The position numbers and the translations under genes are program-made. From assembly GCA_037962975.1 (NCBI GenBank), contig CM075673.1, positions 157,686,667 to 157,750,666 of the forward strand: a stretch of 64,000 bases of DNA. Reading direction: 5' to 3'. This document shows, in pieces, positions 56,036-64,000 of this stretch. This stretch comes from Clitoria ternatea (taxonomy: Eukaryota > Streptophyta > Magnoliopsida > Fabales > Fabaceae). Below the pieces are notes generated by a model. That model saw only the letters and a program-made list of their open reading frames with translations, ran no database searches and was not told the DNA's origin. The number at the start of each line of letters is the position of its first letter. The stretch's first letter is position 1.

Positions 56036-56640
56036 CGCCCTTCCCTGTTTCCTTTTTCATTTTATTGATTCAAATTCGCTGTGTTCCGGGATCAGCTCCG
56101 GATTATTATACGAATTGTAATTCTCATTTAATCAATAAAAGGGTTTTTTACCTCCATTTTTGTTTAGTGAAAAACAACTTTAATAGAGGGATCGCATGTG
56201 TATTGAATCATTCCGAATTTAAGTAATGAAGATCGGTTTGTAAAACAAAATCTCCATACCGGACTTATACATGCGAGATGGATTTCTCAGTAAGATCACC
56301 GCTTGTCAGGGAACACATCATTGTTACAAGAACGGCTTAAGGGGAATAATTGTGAGATCGTTTAGACGAGAGTTCATTCCTCAAGATATTCGTTAAACCG
56401 TTGATGTTGTCCCCCAGTATCATTGGGTGATTATCACTTTGAATAAACTCTGAGTAAAATTTTCTCGTGAGAGTTTTTAAGAGTGAGGATTTAAAATAGA
56501 CATTCCTCCTCAAATATTTCCGACTGAGAGATTTCAGGTGAATATGCCTTAGATTGTGGCGTACCCGAGTGAATTGTTTGTGTCGGAGTTCATGAGTTAG
56601 TTATAAAACTTCCAAATAAAGAACTTCATAAGAAAGTATT
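56036..56640. other. 3' flank of antisense ORF 2
   Basis: Contains GTGTTCCGGGATCAGCTCCGG and then A/T-rich sequence. No gene seen. Confidence 0.5.
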
Positions 56641-57235
56641 AATCTGGAGTTCAGTATAACTTACTTGTTGTGTTTGGAGTTCGGTTTGATCCTACTGTCC
56701 ATGTCATATTTGGTGTTCGGTTGAATCCTACTAGCCGTTCTTCAATTGGTCTTTGGTTTTACCCAATGACGATTCTTCACCGACGTTCGGTTAATCCTAC
56801 TAGTCGTACTCAGAGTTCGGTTTAATCCTACAATCTGAGCCTTCAATACGGGGTTCAGATCAGGGCTAATCCTGAACCTACTGCGCCCGTCACTTGGGGT
56901 TCAGCGTGGTCTTGAAGAAAAACCAGCTTACTGCGCCCAAGCCTTCGCATGGGGTTCGGTTTGTGGCCTTAAAAGAGGACCAGCCCTACAACCCATGTAG
57001 TCTTCGAATGGGGTTCGGTTTGTGGCCTTGTAGAAGGACCAGCCCTACAACCCATGCCCTGAGGTTCGGTTTAATCCTACAACTCAGGTCTTCACCGACG
57101 TTCGGTTTATCCTACTAGTCGTACTCAGAGTTCGGTTTAATCCTACAATCCGAGCCTTCACCGGTGTTCAGCCAAACTTACTAACCGTACCCAGAGTTCG
57201 GTTTAATCCTACAATCTGGGCCTTCAATACTTACA
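56640..57235. repeat. Tandem repeats (GTTCGGTTTAATCCTAC family)
   Basis: About a dozen short imperfect units with the core GGAGTTCGGTTTAATCCTAC, followed by alternating spacers (CAATCTGAGCCTTCA, TAGTCGTACTCAGA, GACCAGCCCTACAACCCATG). It is distinct in sequence from the dyad repeats on either side. Confidence 0.85.
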
Positions 57236-57375
57236 CACTCGAGGAGTTACATCGTCAATTACAGAATGGGTAATTGAGATCATCCGTCCTGAGTATGTTC
57301 TTGTGCGTTGCGCATATTCGAGGAGTTACATCGTCAACTACAGAGTAAGTAGCTGAGATCATCCATCCTGAATAT
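57236..57375. repeat. Two further dyad repeat units
   Basis: CGAGGAGTTACATCGTCAA ... GAGATCATCCGTCCTGA occurs twice, each unit with a palindromic centre (AATTACAGAATGGGTAATT and a variant). Same family as the array at 51990-52770. Confidence 0.82.
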
Positions 57376-57548
57376 GCTTCTGTACACCGGATAAACTGAA
57401 AATCACAGCATAAGAAAAACTTGAAAGAGTTAAATTGTTATGAGAGATTCTTATTAAATCAAAAATAAGAATTACAAGGAGAGCGTAGCTGTAAAAAGAA
57501 ATTCTCCAGTATTCAATCCAAGATAAGGATAGGAGAGTGTAGAAACAG

Positions 57549-60500
57549 CTAGCTATAGTAGATGCGCAAGTTTTGGGTGTTCCATTTGTTTCGGATTGGA
57601 GTGCCATCAAGGTTTTCAAGGCGATAAGAGCCTTTGCCAGTGACCTCGGATACCCTGTATGGGCCTTCCCAGTTTGGGGCTAATTTGCCTTGATGGGCGA
57701 ATTTGTTCCCTATACTTGCTTTCCTCAAAACCAAATCTCCAACGTTGAAAGTCCTTGATTGGACTCGTTTGTTGTACCGGAGAGTAACTTTGGCTTTGAT
57801 GGCTTGATCTCTGATGAAAGCGTCTTCTCTGAGTTCTTGTATGACATCCATTTCAGATGCCAAGTTAGCATTGTTGGTTTCTTCAGAGAAGTACTTAACT
57901 CTTGTGGAAGCAATTTGCAGTTCCACAGGTATCATTGCCTCGACCCCGTATGTTAGGCGATATGGGGATTCATTGGTGGACGAATGAGGCGTTGTCCGAT
58001 ATGCCCATAGGACATGACACAGCTGGTCTGTCCATCCGCCCTTGGCTTTACCAAGGCGCTTCTTTAGTCCCTTAAGCACCTCCCTGTTGGCCACTTCAGC
58101 TTGACCATTAGTTTGGGGATGTTCGACGGATGAGAATATTTGGGTTATTCCTAACCCTTCAAGCAAATCTGTGAATTTTCTATCCGTGAACTGGGTGCCA
58201 TTGTCTGTGACAATCCGTGCTGGGACCCCGAACCGTGTTATGATGTTTTCATACATGAAACGGCGAGTTCGGGCTGAAGTAATATGCACCACCGGCTCTG
58301 CTTCTATCCACTTAGTGAAATAATCGACCCCTACAATGAGATATTTGATGCCCCCAGGAGCAGTTGGAAAGGGGCCCAGAATATCCAATCCCCATTGATA
58401 GAAGGGCCATGGAACAGCGGATGTGAAGAGTTCTTCCGCCGGTGTGTGGTGTAGGTTAGAGAATTTTTGGCAAGCGTCGCATTTTTTGACGAAGTCAATG
58501 GAGTCTTGCTTCATTGTGGGCCACCAGTATCCAGCTCTGAGGATTTTTCGCATTAAGCTTCTTCCTCCAGCATGGTGTCCACTTTGTCCTCCATGCACTT
58601 CCTCCATTACACCTTGCACCTCATCCTCTTTGAGACAAATTAAATAGGGCACAGAGAGTGCCCTTCTGTAGAGATTACCATCAATCATAGTGAAATACGG
58701 TAATTCTCTCCTTAACCTCGTCTTTTCCTTCTCATCTGTGGGTAGCTGTCCATCGGCCAAATAACGGATGTAAGGAGCCATCCATGTATCTCCGTAAAGG
58801 GAGTCAGTCATTATGGCGTTTAGAGAAGGGAAAAGAGGGATGCTGGGCGACGTTAGCGTGCTTTGAACCAGAGTAGTGGTGCTACCCGGTCGTTTAGTGC
58901 TTGCTAACCTGGAGAGTATATCTGCTCTCGTATTCTCTTCACGTGGAACATGCTTGAACTCCACCTTTGAGAATTTCTCAGTCAACTCCTTGACACAGTT
59001 CAAGTATAATTGGAGTTGAGGTTCGCGAGCTTGATATTCTCCTAAGATCTGTGAAATCACCAGCTGTGAATCGCTACAGAGTGTCGCCTCAGAAGCTCCG
59101 ATGTCAATTGCAGCTCTTAGCCCGGCCAAACAAGCTTCGTACTCAGCCTGGTTGTTGGATGTTTTGAAATTGAAACGAAGGGAGATCTCCAGGTGTACTC
59201 CGTCATCACTTTCGAGAACTACACCTGCTCCAGAGCCTCTTTGGTTTGATGAACCATCAACGTAAATGGTCCAATGGACTCGAGGGTAATCCGGATCAAT
59301 CCCTGTCATTTCCACAATAAAGTCAGCCAGGACTTGAGCCTTAATAGCGCTGCGGGGTTCGTAGGATATATCAAACTCAGAGAGTTCAATAGACCATTTG
59401 ATCATCCTCCCAGCAAGATCGGGCTTGATTAAGACAGAACGGAGTGGCAAATCCATTCTCACTATGATTGGATGGGCGTGAAAGTACGGGCGCAACCGTC
59501 GTGAGGCCCAAACAACAGCGAGGGCGGCTTTTTCAATTTTCTGATACCGGACCTCAGCACCTTGCAAGGTCTTGCTAGTGAAATAGACCGGTCTTTGTCC
59601 ATCAGGAGTTTCTTTTATCAAGGCAACGCCCAAAGCTTCATCTGAAATAGCCAAGTACAGAATGAGTGTGTCTTCGGGGTCAGGCTTTGTGAGAATGGGA
59701 GGTTTGGACAACACCTCCTTAAGCTCTTGGAAAGCTTTTTCTTGTTCCTGTCCCCACTCGAATTTCTTGGACTTTTTCAGTATTTTGTACAGGGGGAGCG
59801 ACCTGTGAGCCATCTTCGGCATGAATCGTGCCAAAGCTGCTACTTTGCCATTCAGGGATTGGACTTCTTTGAGATTCTTAGGACTCTGCATGTTTAGAAT
59901 CGACTGGCACTTCCCTGGATTGGCTTCAATACCACGTTGAGTTAACATGAAACCCAAAAACTTCCCAGCAGGGACAGCAAATGTGCACTTCATTGGGTTC
60001 AGCCTCATGTTAAATTGTCTCAAATGGGTGAATACTTGGCGCAGGTCGTCAATATGATCGCCACCAACCGGTGTCTTTGCTATTATGTCGTCAATATATA
60101 CTTCAACAAGTTTGGTGTGCATACCTTCGAAAACCTTGTTGATCATGCGCTGATATGTCGCCCCAGCGTTTTTCAGGCCAAAGGGCATGACTGTATAGCA
60201 AAAGACACCACGATCATTTATGAAAGCTGTCATCTCTTGATCCTCTTCGCACATTGGAATTTGGTTGTAACCAGAGTATGCGTCTATGAAACTCAGGTAT
60301 TGATAACCAGAGGAATCATCCACCATCCGATCTATATTAGGAAGAGGATAAGGATCTTTTGGACAGCAGCGGTTGAGGTCCACGTAGTCAATGCACATTC
60401 TCCATTTACCATTGGATTTAGGGACCATCACCACATTCGAAAGCCAAGAGGAATATCGGATTTCCTTGATAAATCCGGCCTTCAGCAATTCCTCAGTTTG

Positions 60501-61580
60501 CTGACAAGCTGCTTTCTGTTTCTCTGGGCCCAATCGTCTTTTCTTTTGGGCCACAGGTTTCGTCTCTGGATAGACGAAAAGTTTATGACAGCAGAATTCG
60601 GGGTCTATGCCTGGCATATCGGCTGCAGTCCATGCAAAGAGGTCTTTAAACTCTTGCAAGAGAGCCAGCAGTCGCTGCTCTATTTCAGTATCTAGCTTGT
60701 CATTGATATGGGTGATCTTTTCTGGAGAATCTCCCAAGACGATGTCCCTGGAACTTCCATCCGGTGTGGGCTTTGATGGGTTGAACGGATCAATGTTCAA
60801 ATCCGCTCTAGGGTCCAGGTCGACAAGGCTTACAGTTCCAGCCGATGTTCCAGCATCATTAAGTTTCCTCTTTTTATTGGAGGCGTCCAGCTTTGTCATG
60901 TTGAGGCTAAGGTTGTAGCAGTACCTAGCCATCTCTTGATCACCCCGGATAGATGACACAGCATTATCCTTGTCAATGAACTTGATAAGGAGATGTGGGG
61001 TTGATACAACTGCCTCCATTGCATTCAGAGTAGGACGGCCTATGATGCCATTAAATGGTGATTTGACATCAATCACCAGCACCCGAGACCTAACCGTCCT
61101 GGCTCCTGGCTCGCCTTCAAACGAGATAAGGGTATCAAGATACCCTTTAGTTAGTTGCTTTGCGCCATTGAAAGCTGTTAGTTCCTGCGTGTAAGGCTGT
61201 AAATCTGAGTCTTTAAAACCCATTCTTTCAAAGCAATTATAGAAAATAACATCGCAGGAACTTCCCTGGTCAACAAGGATTCTTCGGACGTCCTTGTTGG
61301 CGATCACAGCAGTGATGACTACAGCATCGTCACCACCAGGAACGGTTGGGCCAAAATCCTTGTCAGAGAAAGAGATTATGGGAGCCTCAATTCCTCCTCT
61401 GTAAGGGCGATTGTCTTTGACTTTCCCTTGCACAGATAGAATCATTCTGTGATGATTCTTACGGGCTGTAATTGAAGCTCCTCCTCCAGCGAACCCTCCA
61501 GCAATCATGTCAATGATTTCACGTCGGCCCTGACGTTGTTGCTGGGGCATGCTGTCTTTCTGTGCTGCATTATCGGTCAT
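57549..61580 (-). CDS. pol: Tat-lineage Ty3/gypsy pol polyprotein (PR-RT-RNH-aRNH-IN), 1343 aa
   Basis: Uninterrupted. The protease site VDQGSS is at residues 103-108. RT has MCIDYVDLN (395-403), FIDAYSGYNQI and the catalytic YIDDII (495-500). The first RNase H (about 635-755) has LYLAIS where the catalytic Asp should be, so it looks degenerate. The second, archaeal-type RNase H (768-895) keeps D775, E813, D837 and D887. Integrase has the HHCC zinc site (H996, H1003, C1034, C1037) and a D1066-D1126-E1162 triad with exactly 35 residues between the last two. This set defines the Tat clade. It lies in the same frame as gag, downstream of a single TGA, so the ATG at 61580 may not be the natural start. 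All motifs appear functional. Confidence 0.95.
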   Translation of the reverse strand: MTDNAAQKDSMPQQQRQGRREIIDMIAGGFAGGGASITARKNHHRMILSVQGKVKDNRPYRGGIEAPIISFSDKDFGPTVPGGDDAVVITAVIANKDVRRILVDQGSSCDVIFYNCFERMGFKDSDLQPYTQELTAFNGAKQLTKGYLDTLISFEGEPGARTVRSRVLVIDVKSPFNGIIGRPTLNAMEAVVSTPHLLIKFIDKDNAVSSIRGDQEMARYCYNLSLNMTKLDASNKKRKLNDAGTSAGTVSLVDLDPRADLNIDPFNPSKPTPDGSSRDIVLGDSPEKITHINDKLDTEIEQRLLALLQEFKDLFAWTAADMPGIDPEFCCHKLFVYPETKPVAQKKRRLGPEKQKAACQQTEELLKAGFIKEIRYSSWLSNVVMVPKSNGKWRMCIDYVDLNRCCPKDPYPLPNIDRMVDDSSGYQYLSFIDAYSGYNQIPMCEEDQEMTAFINDRGVFCYTVMPFGLKNAGATYQRMINKVFEGMHTKLVEVYIDDIIAKTPVGGDHIDDLRQVFTHLRQFNMRLNPMKCTFAVPAGKFLGFMLTQRGIEANPGKCQSILNMQSPKNLKEVQSLNGKVAALARFMPKMAHRSLPLYKILKKSKKFEWGQEQEKAFQELKEVLSKPPILTKPDPEDTLILYLAISDEALGVALIKETPDGQRPVYFTSKTLQGAEVRYQKIEKAALAVVWASRRLRPYFHAHPIIVRMDLPLRSVLIKPDLAGRMIKWSIELSEFDISYEPRSAIKAQVLADFIVEMTGIDPDYPRVHWTIYVDGSSNQRGSGAGVVLESDDGVHLEISLRFNFKTSNNQAEYEACLAGLRAAIDIGASEATLCSDSQLVISQILGEYQAREPQLQLYLNCVKELTEKFSKVEFKHVPREENTRADILSRLASTKRPGSTTTLVQSTLTSPSIPLFPSLNAIMTDSLYGDTWMAPYIRYLADGQLPTDEKEKTRLRRELPYFTMIDGNLYRRALSVPYLICLKEDEVQGVMEEVHGGQSGHHAGGRSLMRKILRAGYWWPTMKQDSIDFVKKCDACQKFSNLHHTPAEELFTSAVPWPFYQWGLDILGPFPTAPGGIKYLIVGVDYFTKWIEAEPVVHITSARTRRFMYENIITRFGVPARIVTDNGTQFTDRKFTDLLEGLGITQIFSSVEHPQTNGQAEVANREVLKGLKKRLGKAKGGWTDQLCHVLWAYRTTPHSSTNESPYRLTYGVEAMIPVELQIASTRVKYFSEETNNANLASEMDVIQELREDAFIRDQAIKAKVTLRYNKRVQSRTFNVGDLVLRKASIGNKFAHQGKLAPNWEGPYRVSEVTGKGSYRLENLDGTPIRNKWNTQNLRIYYS

Positions 61581-61613
61581 TACACCTTTTTGCTTCTCTG
61601 CAGCAGAGAACTT

Positions 61614-63020
61614 TCAAACCGGACTGGGGTTGTTGTCATCCCCATCGTCGGGATCTCTTTCTCTTTTCTCATTCCGTTCTGCCCTGTCAAAGGATTTTTC
61701 TTTGAACAGGTATTGCTTCAATTTGCCTTCTCTAATTAACGTCTCAACCGCGTTCTTTAGAGCTTGGCATTCATCAGTGGAATGACCATTTTGTTCATGA
61801 AAATCACAGTACTTTCGTGAATTTCCTGGTCTTTTCATAGGGGCTGGTCTCCTGATGCCATATGTGCTGAAAACTGGCCATCCGACCTCTCTCAAAATCT
61901 GAGATGGTCTGGCAGATAACTGTGCATAATGGCTGAAGGAATTGACATGCCTTTCTCGAGGTCGAGGAGGGTGGTTATTCACCTTAGGATTGGTGAATGG
62001 CCTCTCCATGCGTTCTGACCTCGTCTTTTCCTTACCCTTCTGGGTTTGGGGAGATGGTGTTGGTGGCTTTTTCTTTGCAGCCATTGCCTCCAAGTGCATC
62101 TCTATGCTCACATACTTTGAGGCTTTTTTCCTGAACTCCTCAAAAGTTGCTGGGGGGCTCTTTGCTAATGAAAGAGCGAAAGCTGATCCTGGCTGCAATG
62201 CCTCAATTACGATATGCAGCTTGATAGATTCTGTGAGGTTAGGAACCAGGGCTGCTTCCTTATAAAACCTCTTCAAAAAATCTTTTAAGCCCTCAGTTTC
62301 ACTTTGCTTAATCTGAGCCAAGGTATGAGACGTCTTGGGTACGTCTCTGGAGATGACAAAGTGGGTTTCAAAGGCAGCTGCCATTTCCATCCAAGAATCT
62401 ATGGATCCAGAAGGCAAGCCTTTAAACCACCCGAGGGCCTCCTCAGACAATGTTCGAGGGAACATTCGGCACATCACGTCTTCATCAGCCCCTAAGTACA
62501 TGGCTTCGAACACATAAGCATCAAGGTGCTTAGTTGGGTCAGTTTCACCATTATACTTTCCGATGGAAAGTGGTTGAGTGGTTTGAAGGTGCTTGGGGAT
62601 GCTGATGCCCATAAGTCTCTTTGAAAAAGGAACTTTCAGATTGTAAGACAATGGGGGTACTGTTGTTGAATCTCTCTTCCTTCGGGAAGCTGCATCCTCA
62701 GAATCGCGAGTTTGTTCTCCCTCCTCAAACGTTGGGATCTTTGAGTACTGAAGAGTGGTGGACTTTTCGCCATCAGTTGTGTGGGGAGTGTTTCGCGTGC
62801 GAGACGACTCTTTATCCTCGCTTTGCCTTTTTTCTCTTCGCAATTCAGCGAGTTCCCTCTGAAGTTGTTTGATCAACTCATCGCGAGGATCAGGATCAGA
62901 CACAGTTACTATCTTCTTTGAGCTGCCCCCATGAGAATCGAAGTTGAGTTTTCTGAAGGCATTAGGATTGGTTCTGCCTTCAGCTTGATTCTCCATGAAG
63001 TCTTGTGCTTCGCCTTCCAT
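61614..63020 (-). CDS. gag: Tat-lineage gag polyprotein, 468 aa
   Basis: Uninterrupted. It has a charged N-terminal region, then a retrotrans_gag domain (about residues 150-280) with LGWFKGLPSGSIDSWMEMAA, FLKRFYKEAALVPNLTES and KASKYVSIE. Basic Pro/Lys-rich linkers follow, and then a zinc-finger-like YCDFHEQNGHSTDEC near residue 410. It ends at a TGA (61614-61616). In the same frame, 11 sense codons (KFSAAEKQKGV) separate this stop from the pol ATG. Gag packages the element RNA into virus-like particles in the cytoplasm. The start at 63020 (MEGEAQDFMENQ) is the first ATG after the PBS, with about 45 nt of leader. Confidence 0.93.
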   Translation of the reverse strand: MEGEAQDFMENQAEGRTNPNAFRKLNFDSHGGSSKKIVTVSDPDPRDELIKQLQRELAELRREKRQSEDKESSRTRNTPHTTDGEKSTTLQYSKIPTFEEGEQTRDSEDAASRRKRDSTTVPPLSYNLKVPFSKRLMGISIPKHLQTTQPLSIGKYNGETDPTKHLDAYVFEAMYLGADEDVMCRMFPRTLSEEALGWFKGLPSGSIDSWMEMAAAFETHFVISRDVPKTSHTLAQIKQSETEGLKDFLKRFYKEAALVPNLTESIKLHIVIEALQPGSAFALSLAKSPPATFEEFRKKASKYVSIEMHLEAMAAKKKPPTPSPQTQKGKEKTRSERMERPFTNPKVNNHPPRPRERHVNSFSHYAQLSARPSQILREVGWPVFSTYGIRRPAPMKRPGNSRKYCDFHEQNGHSTDECQALKNAVETLIREGKLKQYLFKEKSFDRAERNEKRERDPDDGDDNNPSPV

Positions 63021-63066
63021 TGTGGATTACCTGCTCTGTCAAAGGATATGGGAATAACTTTATCGA

Positions 63067-63085
63067 GTCCCACCGGGCGTGCCAA
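63067..63085 (-). other. Primer-binding site of the Tat element
   Basis: On the minus strand, TTGGCACGCCCGGTGGGACT directly follows the 5' LTR. The form TGGCACGCCC is known from Tat/Ogre-type elements (recalled as a tRNA-Arg type primer site; the exact tRNA was not checked). Confidence 0.75.
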
Positions 63086-63818
63086 TGATCTGTCCTGGAC
63101 CGGGGTCAAGAGATCCGATCTCAAGCCAGTCACGAATAGTATGTCAATACCGTCTAGTAGACCGGATATATGTGTAACCGATGTAGGTATCCGTTGTCCT
63201 TGAATGAGGAGAGCGGATTGGGCGTTCTGGAGATCCTTCACACCGACCTAACGCGTTGAAGTGGGCGAATGGTGGTGTCACCTGCAAAGATTCTCCGACG
63301 CTCAAGTCAGTGATTATATTCCAAGTAAGGAATGTATTCAGAGAGGAATCAGTCGTAAAAGTGCTGAAGAAGAAGCCCTCTGACTTCAATCATGAAGTTA
63401 GTTCATATACCTGATTGGCTCGATTAACGAGGACTCGTTGGTGGGGAACCACCAACTCCCATTAGCATTATTATATTGCGCACTTACCTGCATGATTGGG
63501 TCAAGTGGCTGTTTTATATTGAGCATAGAGAATGTAGACTAGGATTAGGGAACAAGTTGACCATTCCCGTGAGCAGAATTTGGCTCGTAGTGCAGGGAAT
63601 TATTGATCGATCCCTGTAGCAACAATCCTTGTCTTTTGCACAGTGTCGTGTGTGTTGTCCGGTGTCATGGTGTTATCCTGAACAACCGGTATAGGGAGAA
63701 CGCCTGATACGGAATTACAGTCCGGATGTATACCGATGACACCGGTTACATGTAGATGTCTTATCAAAGACGTTGAAATATGTATAGCAGATCGGATACC
63801 GGTATTGAGACCGAATCA
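63086..63818 (-). repeat. 5' LTR of the Tat element
   Basis: 733 bp. Same length and, by eye, the same sequence as 47545-48277. Followed by TSD TATCA at 63819-63823. Confidence 0.95.
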
Positions 63819-64000
63819 TATCATAATTAATGCACAGGTTTACTTCTCCTCACAAATTAGCACTTGAATCAATTAATGTAGTTAGTACTAGTAGCAGATT
63901 TAGATTTTTAAATTGAGATTCTTACATAAGATAAATGAACATTTTATTTATTTGTTCAGAGTTTGTTTATCAAGACAAACAAATAAATGAGTTAGTATTG
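63819..64000. other. Right flank of the Tat insertion; no gene seen
   Basis: A/T-rich sequence that continues the DNA interrupted at 47544, probably the interior of the second CACTA-type element. No coding sequence was recognised. Confidence 0.6.

Larger units (their letters stand above)
47545..63818 (-). mobile_element. Tat-lineage Ty3/gypsy retrotransposon, complete, 16.3 kb
   Basis: Two 733-bp LTRs (47545-48277 and 63086-63818; TGATCTGTCC ... CCGAATCA) are flanked by the 5-bp TSD TATCA (47540-47544, 63819-63823). Gag and pol are on the minus strand. The PBS lies beside the right LTR and a purine-rich tract beside the left LTR. Pol carries an additional archaeal-type RNase H before the integrase, the mark of the Tat lineage. 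A 9-kb region between pol and the 3' LTR holds two antisense genes and repeat arrays. The LTRs look identical by eye, so the insertion is recent. Confidence 0.95.

Noticed and set aside
60015..60695. 226-aa plus-strand frame opposite pol
   Set aside because: Shadow of the RT coding region; composition follows the complementary strand of conserved RT motifs.

Overview
The window is plant nuclear DNA, most likely from a eudicot. It holds spliced genes with GT/AG introns, a plastid-type transit peptide, hAT and CACTA (En/Spm) DNA transposons, Ty3/gypsy chromovirus and Tat-type retrotransposons, Ty1/copia debris, and the 5S-bearing TRIM Cassandra. The species cannot be fixed from the sequence alone. 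Only two host genes are visible; almost everything else is nested mobile DNA.

Positions 1-12.8 kb hold one minus-strand gene for a plastid NAD(P)-binding atypical SDR protein. Eight exons are in view (12790 down to 107) and the last part lies off the left edge. Intron 7 (217-9549, 9.3 kb) carries a 7.5-kb hAT element (1232-8732, TSD CTCTTCGC) that itself contains a second hAT of the same family (1417-5178, TSD ATTCAAAT). Both transposase genes are decayed.

Positions 13.6-41.8 kb hold a decayed CACTA element whose tnp2-type transposase gene (minus strand) is split by a 25.4-kb insertion (14299-39672) with a 5-bp TSD, TTTAG. Removing the insertion and one TTTAG restores the local CACTA reading frame. 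The insertion is a mosaic: a chromovirus LTR expanded by tandem amplification of a 2.4-kb LTR+Cassandra unit; a truncated internal region A; an LTR plus full-length but stop-riddled internal region B; a truncated LTR; a rearranged internal region C; then a Cassandra cluster in the opposite orientation to the amplified ones. Its left end is a gypsy LTR terminus and its right end is a Cassandra LTR terminus.

Positions 41.8-47.5 kb contain a small intact membrane-protein gene (42458-42895, minus), a copia reverse-transcriptase remnant, an LTR-like block, and the terminal region of a second CACTA-type element starting at 46321 with ACCACGG/CCGTGGT palindromic subterminal repeats.

Positions 47545-63818 are a complete, apparently young Tat-lineage Ty3/gypsy element on the minus strand: two 733-bp LTRs that look identical by eye, TSD TATCA, PBS, gag, and a 1343-aa pol with PR-RT-RNH-aRNH-IN. 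It carries two antisense (plus-strand) copies of a Transposase_28-type gene: an intact, intron-containing first copy and a second copy with two in-frame stops. Arrays of short dyad-containing tandem repeats lie between and beside them. The final 182 bases continue the DNA into which this element inserted.
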